DNA of 64,000 nt from contig CAVSRU010000012.1 in the NCBI GenBank assembly GCA_963730535.1, forward strand, positions 558,001 to 622,000. The letters run 5' to 3'. Within the stretch, counting starts at the first letter, position 1. The number at the start of each line of letters is the position of its first letter. Source of the stretch: DASSUW01 sp963730535 (GTDB taxonomy: Bacteria > Actinomycetota > Thermoleophilia > Solirubrobacterales > Solirubrobacteraceae). A program made the position numbers and the translations under genes. Under the pieces are notes generated by a model that had not been told where the DNA came from, ran no database searches, and worked only from the letters and a program-made list of their open reading frames with translations. Positions 29,729-37,735 of the stretch are shown piece after piece.

Positions 29729-30542
29729 GCGGCTGATCCAGCACAAGCGGGAGGCCTATTGGTTCTACCGCGTCCTCTCGCTGGGCTACGACGACTGGAT
29801 CAACCCGCTGTTCTGGACGCCGCGCATGCGCGACGCGGCGCTGGCCGCGGCACGCCTCGACCGGCGCGACCTGGAGACGCTCGACGCGGGCGCGGGGACC
29901 GGCTTCACGACCGAGGGCATCGTGGCGCACGTGGACCCACTGCACGTGACGATGCTCGACCAGAGCCCGCACCAGCTCGCCCGCGCCGCCCGCCGGCCGG
30001 CGCTGGCCGGCGTGCGCCGCCTCGAGGGCGACGCCGAGCAGCTGCCGTTCGCCGACGATGCGTTCGACCGCTACGTGTCGGCGGGGAGCATCGAGTACTG
30101 GCCCGACCCGCAGCGCGGCATCGCCGAGGCGTACCGCGTGCTGCGTTCCGGCGGCGTCGGCGTCGTGATCGGCCCGGTCCGGCCCGCCGGGCGCCTCGCC
30201 CGGGCGCTCGCCGACGCCTGGATGCTGTTCCCGGAGGAGCGCGAGTACCGCGAGTGGTTCGAGCGCGCGGGCTTCGAGGACGTGCGGATGCTGCCCGTGG
30301 CGCCGGACTGGTACCGCGACCGCCGCGTGCCGTACGCGGTCGCCGTGTCGGGCACCAAGCCCGCCGCCGGGCGCTCGCCGCTCGCGCTCGCCCCTGCCCC
30401 CGCCGAGACCGTGCGGGCACCGCTCACCATCGGAGGACGGCTCCGCGCCGCCGCGCGCTTCGCGGCGGGCAGCGCCGCCGGCCTGGCGTTCGTGCCGATC
30501 GCGCTCGTGATGACGCTCCGGGCGCGCCGGGAGCGCCGGTGA
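29727..30542 (+). CDS. MPBQ/MSBQ methyltransferase-like SAM-dependent methyltransferase (VTE3-like)
   Basis: 271 residues. It matches, segment by segment, what I remember of plant VTE3 (2-methyl-6-phytyl/solanesyl-benzoquinol methyltransferase): MRLIQHKREAYWFYR, GTGFTTEGIV (SAM motif), TMLDQSPHQL, EGDAEQLPF, DRYVSAGSIEYWPDPQRGI, EAYRVL, WMLFPEE and a C-terminal hydrophobic segment (AAGLAFVPIALVM) as membrane anchor. The plant enzyme methylates tocopherol and plastoquinone precursors. The next gene is a homogentisate prenyltransferase-like protein with a 4-base overlap, so the two probably act in series. Activity on tocopherol-type substrates is inferred only from family and context. Confidence 0.88.
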   Translation: MRLIQHKREAYWFYRVLSLGYDDWINPLFWTPRMRDAALAAARLDRRDLETLDAGAGTGFTTEGIVAHVDPLHVTMLDQSPHQLARAARRPALAGVRRLEGDAEQLPFADDAFDRYVSAGSIEYWPDPQRGIAEAYRVLRSGGVGVVIGPVRPAGRLARALADAWMLFPEEREYREWFERAGFEDVRMLPVAPDWYRDRRVPYAVAVSGTKPAAGRSPLALAPAPAETVRAPLTIGGRLRAAARFAAGSAAGLAFVPIALVMTLRARRERR

Positions 30543-31459
30543 CCAGCCTCGTCGCCGCCGTCCGCCGCCCGGCGGCGATCGCCGTCCTCTGGCGCTTCTC
30601 GCGTCCCCACACGCTGATCGGGACGTTCCTGAGCGCGGCCGGCCTGTACGTGATCGCCGTCGCCACGCTCCCCCGCGCGGGGCTCGACCACCTGCTGTGG
30701 GTGATGCTCGCCGGCGCCTGCGTGAACGTGGCGATCGTCGGCGTCAACCAGATCACCGACGTCGAGATCGACCGCGTCAACAAGCCGCACCTGCCGCTGG
30801 CGGCCGGCGACCTGTCCGTCGACGCCGCGTGGCGGATCGTCGCGGTCTGCGCCGCCGTGCCGCTCGTCCTCGGCCTCACCCAGGGCCCGCTCGAGACCGG
30901 CGCCGTGGCCTGCGCGCTCGCCGTCGGCGCCGCCTACTCGCTGCCGCCGGTGCGCCTCAAGCGCTACCCGGTGATCGCGTCCCTCTGCATCTCCGGCGTG
31001 CGCGCCGTCGCCGTCAACCTCGGCATGTACGGTCACTTCAGCCTCGCCTTCGGCGGCCGGCTCGAGTTCCCGCCGTCCGTGTGGGCGCTGACGCTGTTCG
31101 TGCTCCCGTTCTCGTTCGCGATCGCCGTGCTCAAGGACGTGCCCGACCGGGAGGGCGACCGGCGGTTCAGCATCGCCACGTTCACCGTCCGGCTCGGACC
31201 GCGCCGCGCGGCCCGGCTCGGCATCGCGGCGCTGGTCGCCGCGTACGCGGGGATGGCGGTCCTCGGACCGCTGCTTGTCCACGATGCCAACGCAGGCGTG
31301 CTCGTCGCCGGCCACCTGGCTGCTCTAGCCGCCGTGCTGGTCACGGCGCGCCGCGCCGATCCGGCCGACCGCGCCGCTTTCACCCGCTTCTACCTGGGAA
31401 TCTGGGTGCTGTTCTTCCTCGAATACGTGCTCTTGCCGGTCGCTGTTCTGGTCCGTTGA
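30539..31459 (+). CDS. UbiA-family prenyltransferase, homogentisate phytyl/prenyltransferase-like (VTE2-like)
   Basis: 306 residues from GTG 30539. About eight or nine membrane helices and both Asp-rich motifs are seen: NQITDVEIDRVNKPHLPLAA and KDVPDREGDRRF. The spacing and the start WRFSRPHTLIGTFLSAAGLY are those of homogentisate phytyl/solanesyl transferases. It would attach a prenyl chain to homogentisate to give the substrate of the preceding methyltransferase. No hppD or tocopherol cyclase gene is adjacent. The family is certain and the exact substrate is not. Confidence 0.92.
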   Translation: MTSLVAAVRRPAAIAVLWRFSRPHTLIGTFLSAAGLYVIAVATLPRAGLDHLLWVMLAGACVNVAIVGVNQITDVEIDRVNKPHLPLAAGDLSVDAAWRIVAVCAAVPLVLGLTQGPLETGAVACALAVGAAYSLPPVRLKRYPVIASLCISGVRAVAVNLGMYGHFSLAFGGRLEFPPSVWALTLFVLPFSFAIAVLKDVPDREGDRRFSIATFTVRLGPRRAARLGIAALVAAYAGMAVLGPLLVHDANAGVLVAGHLAALAAVLVTARRADPADRAAFTRFYLGIWVLFFLEYVLLPVAVLVR

Positions 31460-31546
31460 GTTGTGGACCGTCGGTCGAATCACAGGTTTGTTCGCTGTAC
31501 ACATTGGAGTGGACGCCGACGCGCCAGGCAAGTAATGTGCCCCGGG

Positions 31547-31756
31547 ATGTCGCTGGCTTATGACGCGCAGCGTCGCGAGCCGCAGTCGGGGACCGAAACG
31601 CCGCCCCCCGGGCGTTTTGGTCGCGTGAGCAGCGGTCGCAAGGCGCGAAACACGATCACCGCCAGTCAGGCGCGGGCAGCGCGGCAGCGCGAGCAGCGCC
31701 GTGACGAGCAGGCCGTCTCGGCCTGGCTCCGCGAGCTGGCCGGGCGCCCTCGCTGA
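31547..31756 (+). CDS. Small basic protein, unknown
   Basis: 69 residues from ATG 31547 (an ATG at 31535 is also possible). Very Arg-rich, low-complexity, with a C-terminal helix ARAARQREQRRDEQAVSAWL. No domain recognised. It could bind nucleic acid or be a spurious frame; the gap between prenyltransferase and transaldolase (388 bases) holds no other candidate. Confidence 0.35.
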   Translation: MSLAYDAQRREPQSGTETPPPGRFGRVSSGRKARNTITASQARAARQREQRRDEQAVSAWLRELAGRPR

Positions 31757-31847
31757 GCGCCCGCCCAGCCCGCCGTTTCACTCGTTTCGCACGCCCGCGC
31801 CTCGGGCACGGTTTCATGTGAGGACACACGACTTCACAGGAGACCCG

Positions 31848-32945
31848 ATGACACCGCTGCATCAGCTGACCGAGCAGGGACAGAGCGTCTGGATCGACTT
31901 CCTCTCGCGCGACTTCGTCCAGGGCGGTGACCTCGCCGGCCTGATCCGCGACGGCGTCGTGGGCGTGACGTCGAACCCGACGATCTTCCAGAGCGCGATC
32001 GCCGAGGGCGACGCCTACGACGAGCAGATCAAGGAGCTCACCGCGAGCGAGACCGAGCCGAAGGAGATCTTCCTCGCCCTCGCCCGCGACGACATCCGCG
32101 CCGCCTGCGACCTGCTCCGCCAGGTCTGGGACGAGGGCAATGGCAAGGACGGCTGGGTCTCGCTCGAGGTCGACCCCAACCTCGCCCACGACACCCAGGC
32201 CACGATCGACGAGGCGGCCCGCCTGCACGGCCTCGTCGAGCGGCCCAACCTGCTGATCAAGATCCCCGCCACGCCCGAGGGGCTGCCGGCGATCGAGGAG
32301 ACGATCGCCGCGGGCATCCCGGTCAACGTGACCCTGATCTTCTCGCTCGAGCGCCACCGCGAGGTGGCCGAGGCCTACGTGCGCGGGCTCCAGCGGCTCG
32401 TCGACGGTGGCGGCGACCCCTCGGGCATCGCTTCCGTGGCGTCGTTCTTCGTCTCGCGCGTCGACACCGAGGGCGATCGCCGGCTCGACGAGATCGGCGG
32501 GCACGACGAGCTCAAGGGCACGCTCGCCATCGCGAACGCCAAGCTCGCGTACGTCACCTACCAGGAGGTCTTCTCCGGCGACGCCTGGGAGGCGCTGGCC
32601 GCCGCCGGCGCGACGCCGCAGCGCTGCCTGTGGGCGTCCACCTCGACCAAGAACCCCGAGTACCGCGACGTCATCTACGTCGAGGAGCTCGTGGGGTCCG
32701 ACACGGTGAACACGATGCCGCGCGAGACCGTCGAGGCGGTCATGGATCACGCCAAGATCGAGCGCACCCTCGACCGCGACGTGGACGGCGCGCGCCGGAC
32801 GCTCGAGGCGTTCGCGGCGGCCGGCATCGACTACGACGACGTCGTGGAGACGCTCGAGCGCGAGGGGGTGGAGAAGTTCGCGAAGTCCTTCCGCGAGCTG
32901 TTCGCCGACCTCGAGGCCAAGCGCGACCAGCTCGTCGCGGCCTAG
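31848..32945 (+). CDS. tal: Transaldolase
   Basis: 365 residues from ATG 31848 with ACAGGAGA upstream. It transfers dihydroxyacetone units in the non-oxidative pentose phosphate pathway. The actinobacterial/cyanobacterial long transaldolase type is seen: LSRDFVQGGDLAGLIRDGVV, GVTSNPTIFQSAIA, the Schiff-base lysine in PNLLIKIPATPEGL, VNVTLIFSLERH, and LWASTSTKNPEYRD. The transketolase gene follows after 4 bases, so they form an operon. Confidence 0.97.
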   Translation: MTPLHQLTEQGQSVWIDFLSRDFVQGGDLAGLIRDGVVGVTSNPTIFQSAIAEGDAYDEQIKELTASETEPKEIFLALARDDIRAACDLLRQVWDEGNGKDGWVSLEVDPNLAHDTQATIDEAARLHGLVERPNLLIKIPATPEGLPAIEETIAAGIPVNVTLIFSLERHREVAEAYVRGLQRLVDGGGDPSGIASVASFFVSRVDTEGDRRLDEIGGHDELKGTLAIANAKLAYVTYQEVFSGDAWEALAAAGATPQRCLWASTSTKNPEYRDVIYVEELVGSDTVNTMPRETVEAVMDHAKIERTLDRDVDGARRTLEAFAAAGIDYDDVVETLEREGVEKFAKSFRELFADLEAKRDQLVAA

Positions 32946-32949
32946 CGTC

Positions 32950-34797
32950 ATGGGCGAGCGGACGGAGTTCCGGCGGGAGCTGGGCCAGCAGCTGCGCGTG
33001 GACTCCGTCCGCGCGTCGGCCGCGGCCGGCTCCGGCCACCCCACCTCCTCGATGTCGGCGGCCGACCTGCTGGCGGTGCTGATCGACGGACACCTGCGGA
33101 TCGACCCGGAGAACCTCGAGGACCCGTCGGCCGACCACCTGATCTTCTCCAAGGGCCACGCGTCGCCGCTCTACTACGCGGTCCTGAAGGCGATCGGCGT
33201 GATCGAGGACGCCGAGCTGCTGACGTTCCGCAGGCTCGGGTCGCGGCTCGAGGGCCACCCCACCCCGCGCATTCCCCCCACCGACGTGGCCACCGGGTCG
33301 CTCGGCCAGGGGCTGCCGATCTCGGTCGGCGTCGCGATCACCGGCAAGCGGCTCGACCGCCTGCCGTACCGCGTGTGGTGCCTGTGCGGCGACTCAGAGA
33401 TGGCCGAGGGCTCGATGTGGGAGGCCTTCCAGCACGCGGGCTGGGAGGGACTCGACAACATCGTGGCGATCGTCGACGTCAACCGCCTCGGCCAGACGCG
33501 CGAGACGATGCTCGGCTGGGACACCGAGGGCTACGCACGGCGCCTGGAGGCGTTCGGCTGGAACGCGATCGTCTGCGACGGCCACGACGTCGACGCGATC
33601 GAGGCCGCGTACGCCGAGGCCGAGGCGACGCAGGGCCGGCCGTCGGCGATCGTGGCCCGCACGATGAAGGGCCGCGGCGTCAAGGCCGTCGAGAACCTTC
33701 CCGGCAAGCACGGCAAGCCGCTCGACGATCCCGAGGCGGCGATCGAGGAGCTCGGCGGCGAGCGTGACCTGCAGGTGCAGGTGGCGCGGCCGCCCGGCGG
33801 CACGCCCCACCGGTTCCCGACCACCGGCGCCGAGATGCCGCGCTGGGAGCTCGGCGAGGAGGTCGCCACCCGCAAGGCGTACGGCGAGGCGCTGACCGCC
33901 CTCGGCGCCCGCCGGGGCGACGTGGTGGCGCTCGACGGCGAGGTCTCGAACTCCACGTACTCGGAGGACTTCCGCGAGGCGCACGAGGACCGCTACTTCG
34001 AGATGTTCATCGCCGAGCAGCAGCTCGTGTCGGCCGCGGTCGGGATGCAGGTGCGCGGCTGGGTGCCGTTCGCCTCGACGTTCGCGGCGTTCTTCGCGCG
34101 GGCCTACGACTTCGTGCGCATGGGGGCGATCTCGCAGGCGAACATCCGCCTCAGCGGCTCGCACGCCGGCGTCTCGATCGGCGAGGACGGCCCGTCGCAG
34201 ATGGCGCTCGAGGACATCGCGGCGTTCCGCGCCGTCCACGGCTCGACCGTGCTCCACCCCAGCGATGCGAACCAGACCGCCGCGCTCGTCGAGGCGCTGG
34301 CCGACACCCCCGGGATCTGCTTCCTGCGCACGCTGCGCGGCAAGACGCCCGTGCGGACGCCCGCCGACGAGCCCGTGCGGATCGGCGGCAGCCGCGTCGT
34401 CCGCGGCGAGGACGCCACCGACGTGGCGATCATCGCCTGCGGGATCACCCTCGACGAGGCCGACCGCGCCGCCGCGGCGCTCGAGGACGAGGGCGTCAGC
34501 GCCCGGGTGCTCGACTGCTACTCGGTCAAGCCGATCGACGCCGAGGCGGTGCGCGCCGCGGCGCGCGACTGCGGCGCGATCGTCACGGTCGAGGACCACT
34601 GGCCCGAGGGCGGTCTCGGCGACGCGGTGCTCGACGCGCTCGCCGACGCGCCCGAGCGCCCGACTGTCACCAAGCTCGCGGTGCGCGAGATGCCGGGCTC
34701 CGGCAGCCCCGAGGAGCTGCTGCACGAGGCGGGCATCGACGCGGAGGCGATCGCCGCCGCCGCGCGGGCGGCGACCCGCGAGGGAGCGGCTCGCTGA
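32950..34797 (+). CDS. tkt: Transketolase
   Basis: 615 residues, near the length of the short (vertebrate-like) transketolases. The TPP-binding motif is seen in CGDSEMAEGSMWEAFQHAGW, with GSGHPTSSMSAADLLAVL and FSKGHASPLYYAVLKAIG in the N-terminal domain, FEMFIAEQQLVSAAVGM and GSHAGVSIGEDGPSQMAL in the pyrimidine domain, and a C-terminal domain with SVKPID. It exchanges two-carbon ketol units with transaldolase in the pentose phosphate pathway. Family B copy 3 follows directly. Confidence 0.97.
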   Translation: MGERTEFRRELGQQLRVDSVRASAAAGSGHPTSSMSAADLLAVLIDGHLRIDPENLEDPSADHLIFSKGHASPLYYAVLKAIGVIEDAELLTFRRLGSRLEGHPTPRIPPTDVATGSLGQGLPISVGVAITGKRLDRLPYRVWCLCGDSEMAEGSMWEAFQHAGWEGLDNIVAIVDVNRLGQTRETMLGWDTEGYARRLEAFGWNAIVCDGHDVDAIEAAYAEAEATQGRPSAIVARTMKGRGVKAVENLPGKHGKPLDDPEAAIEELGGERDLQVQVARPPGGTPHRFPTTGAEMPRWELGEEVATRKAYGEALTALGARRGDVVALDGEVSNSTYSEDFREAHEDRYFEMFIAEQQLVSAAVGMQVRGWVPFASTFAAFFARAYDFVRMGAISQANIRLSGSHAGVSIGEDGPSQMALEDIAAFRAVHGSTVLHPSDANQTAALVEALADTPGICFLRTLRGKTPVRTPADEPVRIGGSRVVRGEDATDVAIIACGITLDEADRAAAALEDEGVSARVLDCYSVKPIDAEAVRAAARDCGAIVTVEDHWPEGGLGDAVLDALADAPERPTVTKLAVREMPGSGSPEELLHEAGIDAEAIAAAARAATREGAAR

Positions 34798-34807
34798 GCT
34801 CTGCCAC

Positions 34808-35069
34808 ACGAACGTCAAAGTCAACGGCGGCTGGGTAGGGAGGCTGGGGAGCCAGCCGCGGCGCGAGGTTCAAGGCGGCGAAAGGTGGATTTCGGCGCGG
34901 TGCGCGGTCACTCGAAATCCACCTTTGATGCGCTTCTAGAGCACAAAGGTGGATTCGGGCGAGAACCCCCGCGCCGAAATCCACCTTTCGCCGCCTTGAC
35001 CGCCCAGGGACCACCCACCCCGACGGCTCCCTCACCTCCCTACCCAGCCGCAGTTGACTTTGACGTTCG
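34808..35069. repeat. Palindromic intergenic element, family B, copy 3
   Basis: Terminal inverted repeats: CGAACGTCAAAGTCAAC then GGCGGCTGGGTAGGGAGG (34809-34843) against its inverse with one mismatch at 35035-35069. Inside, a 30-base arm at 34871-34900 is perfectly complementary to 34969-34998, and a motif AAAGGTGGATT(T)CG occurs four times in the order forward (34881), reverse (34913), forward (34945), reverse (34975). The element lies between convergent genes (tkt and the small zinc protein) and has no open reading frame of note. Confidence 0.85.
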
Positions 35070-35109
35070 CAGGCGTCGCCGGGGCGAATAAGGGAATGAG
35101 GCGCTCGGG

Positions 35110-35286
35110 CTAGGCCGCGTCGTCGGGCGGCTCGGCGGCCGGGAGCTCCTCCCGGGCGTGGACGCCGCAGAGGAAGGGGCCGCCCGTCTCGCGGGCGGCC
35201 TCGATCTCCTGGCCGGTGAGCCGGGCGCCGCAGACGGTGCAGGTCTTCTCGAGCGTGTCCTCGAGGGTGCGCTCTTCGAGATCCAT
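35110..35286 (-). CDS. Small zinc-ribbon protein, 58 residues
   Basis: A short gene with CTVCGARLTGQE and LCGVHARE, giving two Cys pairs (CxxC and CxxH) for a zinc site in the middle. Residues before it are acidic (MDLEERTLEDTLEK) and the tail is acidic and Pro-rich. The same-strand polymerase-domain gene ends 8 bases upstream, so they are probably cotranscribed. A DNA or protein binding role is possible; no family name is assigned. Confidence 0.65.
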   Translation of the reverse strand: MDLEERTLEDTLEKTCTVCGARLTGQEIEAARETGGPFLCGVHAREELPAAEPPDDAA

Positions 35287-35293
35287 GGCGCGT

Positions 35294-36205
35294 TTATAGC
35301 GCTTCCGGCAACCGCTGCTCGAGCTCGGCGACCCCGGCGAACAGGTCGCCGTGGTCGGAGACCCGGTCGAGCACGTCGGGCGCGCGGAAGACGAGGTCCT
35401 CCGGCTCCGTCGCCGCCTCGACCTCGGCCCAGGTGAGCGGGGTCGAGACGGTCGGCTCCTCGAGGGCCCGGAGGGAGTACACGCTGACCGTCGTCTTGTG
35501 GCGCGAGTTCTGGCTCCAGTCGACGAACACCTTTCCGGCGCGCTTGGCCCGGGTCATCTCGGAGAGCACGAGCTCGGGCCGGCGGCGCTCGAGCAGCTGC
35601 GCGAGGCCGTGAGCGAAGCTGCTCGTCTGCTCGTAGCTCGTCGGCGTGTTGAGCGGGACGTAGACCTGCATGCCCTTCGAGCCCGAGGTCTTGGCGAACG
35701 CCTCGATGCCCAGGTGCTCGAAGATCCCGCGCAGCTCGAGCGCCACCTCGGCGCACTCGACGACCGAGGCGGGTGGCCCGGGGTCGAGGTCGAACGCGAT
35801 CACGGTGGGGCTCACATAGTCGTCGGCGAGCGCGAGCGACGTGTGCAGCTCGAGGTCGGCCAGGTTGGCGAGCCAGACGAGCGTCGCCAGGTCGTCGACC
35901 ACGCAGAAATCGATCCTCCCGTCGCGAGCGCGGCTGCTCTCGACCGCCGCCGTGCGCACCCAGTCGGGGCGATGCGAGGGGCACTGCTTCTCGTAGAAGT
36001 GCGGACCGTCGACGCCGTCGGGGTAGCGCTTGAGGGTGATGGGCCGCCCGCGCAGGTGCGGCAGCAGCGCCGGCGCCACGCGCGTGTAGTAGTCGATCAC
36101 GTGGCCCTTGGTGAAGCCGGCCGCGGGGAACATCGGCTTGTCGAGGTTCGAGAGCGACAGCCGGCGGCCCTCGATCTCGACCTCCAGGCGCTTGGCGGGC
36201 GGCAC
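35294..36205 (-). CDS. Stand-alone LigD polymerase domain (archaeo-eukaryotic primase fold)
   Basis: 303 residues from GTG 36205. It is the primase-polymerase module of bacterial non-homologous end joining, here without ligase. Features: LSNLDKPMFPAAGFTKGHVI, RPITLKRYPDGVDGPHFYEK, VWLANLADLELHTSL, the metal-binding DxD in FDLDPGP, SGSKGMQVYVPL, and KVFVDWSQNSRHKTTV. Such domains fill gaps or add nucleotides, preferring ribonucleotides, at broken DNA ends bound by Ku. The ku gene (44298-45170) and a phosphoesterase-ligase gene (48862-50289) lie on the same strand in the window. Confidence 0.95.
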   Translation of the reverse strand: MPPAKRLEVEIEGRRLSLSNLDKPMFPAAGFTKGHVIDYYTRVAPALLPHLRGRPITLKRYPDGVDGPHFYEKQCPSHRPDWVRTAAVESSRARDGRIDFCVVDDLATLVWLANLADLELHTSLALADDYVSPTVIAFDLDPGPPASVVECAEVALELRGIFEHLGIEAFAKTSGSKGMQVYVPLNTPTSYEQTSSFAHGLAQLLERRRPELVLSEMTRAKRAGKVFVDWSQNSRHKTTVSVYSLRALEEPTVSTPLTWAEVEAATEPEDLVFRAPDVLDRVSDHGDLFAGVAELEQRLPEAL

Positions 36206-36215
36206 CGCCTCCAGG

Positions 36216-36695
36216 CTAGAGCAGGTGCCCGGGATCCCGGTCGATCTCGAACCAGACGGTGACGCGGGGCGCACGGCGCACGCCCCAGCGGCTGGCAACG
36301 CGCTCGACGATGTGCAGGCCGAGCCCCCCTCCCCCGTCGAGGTCCGGGCGCCGCTGCGCGGGCTCGGCCGCGCCGTCGGCGGGGTTCTCGACCTCGACGT
36401 GCACGGCCGCGTCGTCCCCCGAGACGGACACGCGGACCGTCGCGCCCTCGCCGGCGCCGCCGTGCCATACGGTGTTCGCCACCAGCTCCGTGACCAGCAG
36501 GCTCACGTCGGCCAGCGCGTCCTCGGAGAGGCGCCCGGCAAGCTCGTGCTGGACGAGCTGGCGTGCGCGCGCTCCCGCGTGCACGCCGCCTTGCACCTCC
36601 GCCTCCGCCAGGAATTGGCTCACATTGGACGCATCCCCGTCACGGGGCTGACCGTAGCGGGAAATCTGAGCGTCCGTCCGGAAGCTGACCTCCAT
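36216..36695 (-). CDS. HATPase_c anti-sigma factor (RsbW-like)
   Basis: 159 residues from ATG 36695. The GHKL ATPase motifs are seen: LLVTELVANTVWHGG (N box), VEVENPADG (G1) and GGGGLGLHIVERVASRWGV (G2), ending VWFEIDRDPG. RsbW proteins hold a sigma factor inactive and phosphorylate their STAS antagonist. An N-terminal extension of about 30 residues precedes the kinase fold. There is no adjacent STAS gene; it is divergent from the Crp-like regulator. Confidence 0.87.
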   Translation of the reverse strand: MEVSFRTDAQISRYGQPRDGDASNVSQFLAEAEVQGGVHAGARARQLVQHELAGRLSEDALADVSLLVTELVANTVWHGGAGEGATVRVSVSGDDAAVHVEVENPADGAAEPAQRRPDLDGGGGLGLHIVERVASRWGVRRAPRVTVWFEIDRDPGHLL

Positions 36696-36729
36696 TTCGA
36701 CCCCCGCCCGCAATAGGCTGAGGCGGGAA

Positions 36730-37731
36730 GTGGAGAGCTTGGCGGATCGACAGATCGCACCGCTGCTCGAGCTGGATCCGGACCTCGGCCAGCTGCTGGA
36801 CGGCGACCGCCTGGCGACGGCGCAGCGCGAGTTGCGCGTCTCCACCCGGACGCTCCCGGCCGGCGTGTGGGACACCGAAAGGATCGGCGGCGCGAGCCCC
36901 GAGCACATCGGGCTGCTTGTGCTCGAAGGGGTCATCGCCCGCGAGGTGCTCGTAGCCGACATCGTCAGCACCGAGCTGTTGGGACCTGGTGACGTCGTCC
37001 GGCCATGGCAGCTCGACGATGCCGCACCGCTGCTCTCGTACGTCGTGCGCTGGACGGTGCTCGCGCGGACGAGCGCCGCGCTGCTCGACCGGCGGTTCGC
37101 GGCGGATTGCGGCCGCTACCCGGAGATCGGCGCCGCGGTCGTGGATCGCGTCAACCAGCGAGCGCTGCGGCTGGCGGTCACGCAGGCGATCTCGCAGCTC
37201 AACCGGGTCGACCGCCGCCTGCTCGCGCTCCTCTGGCACCTCGCGGAGCGCTGGGGCCGGATGACGTCGGACGGCGTCGCGCTGCCGATGACGCTCTCGC
37301 ACCGCATGCTGGGTCAGCTGGTCGGCGCTCGCCGCCCGACCGTCTCCACCGCCCTCAGCGAGCTGGCGAGGCAAGGGGTGCTCGCCCGCCGCAGCGACGG
37401 CACGTGGCTGCTCACCAGCGAGCCGATCGACCTGCTGCGTCCCGACAGCGACCGGGTGATCCCGATCCGGCGCCGCCTGCTGCCGGCCGCCGCGTCGACC
37501 GCGCCGGCCGTCGCTGCGGCGGTCGAGGTCCACGAAATCGACCACGAGGGCCTGCGGCAGACGCTGCGGCAGGTGCGCGAGAGGTGCGAGACCAGCACGG
37601 ACCAGATCCGCGAGGTGATGCTGCAGACGACACGCCTCACCGAGGACAACGCGATGCTCCGCGCGCGCTGCCGCGTCACGCGTCAGCAGATGCACAACGG
37701 CGGCGCCCGGCTGCGCGCCGTCGAGGGCTGA
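36730..37731 (+). CDS. Crp/Fnr-type transcriptional regulator with C-terminal extension
   Basis: 333 residues from GTG 36730. A cNMP-binding-like domain (LLVLEGVIAREVLVADIVST, ELLGPGDVVRPWQL) is followed by a connecting helix with ISQLNRVDRRLLALLWHLAE, and a winged HTH with LSHRMLGQLVGARRPTVSTA and LSELARQGVLARR. A tail of about 90 residues continues with a helical segment. It has a paralog at 53375-54289 with the same core (ISQLTRVDRRLKALFWHLAE). The effector is unknown; the Arg that binds the cyclic nucleotide phosphate is not evident. Confidence 0.9.
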   Translation: MESLADRQIAPLLELDPDLGQLLDGDRLATAQRELRVSTRTLPAGVWDTERIGGASPEHIGLLVLEGVIAREVLVADIVSTELLGPGDVVRPWQLDDAAPLLSYVVRWTVLARTSAALLDRRFAADCGRYPEIGAAVVDRVNQRALRLAVTQAISQLNRVDRRLLALLWHLAERWGRMTSDGVALPMTLSHRMLGQLVGARRPTVSTALSELARQGVLARRSDGTWLLTSEPIDLLRPDSDRVIPIRRRLLPAAASTAPAVAAAVEVHEIDHEGLRQTLRQVRERCETSTDQIREVMLQTTRLTEDNAMLRARCRVTRQQMHNGGARLRAVEG

Positions 37732-37735
37732 CGCG

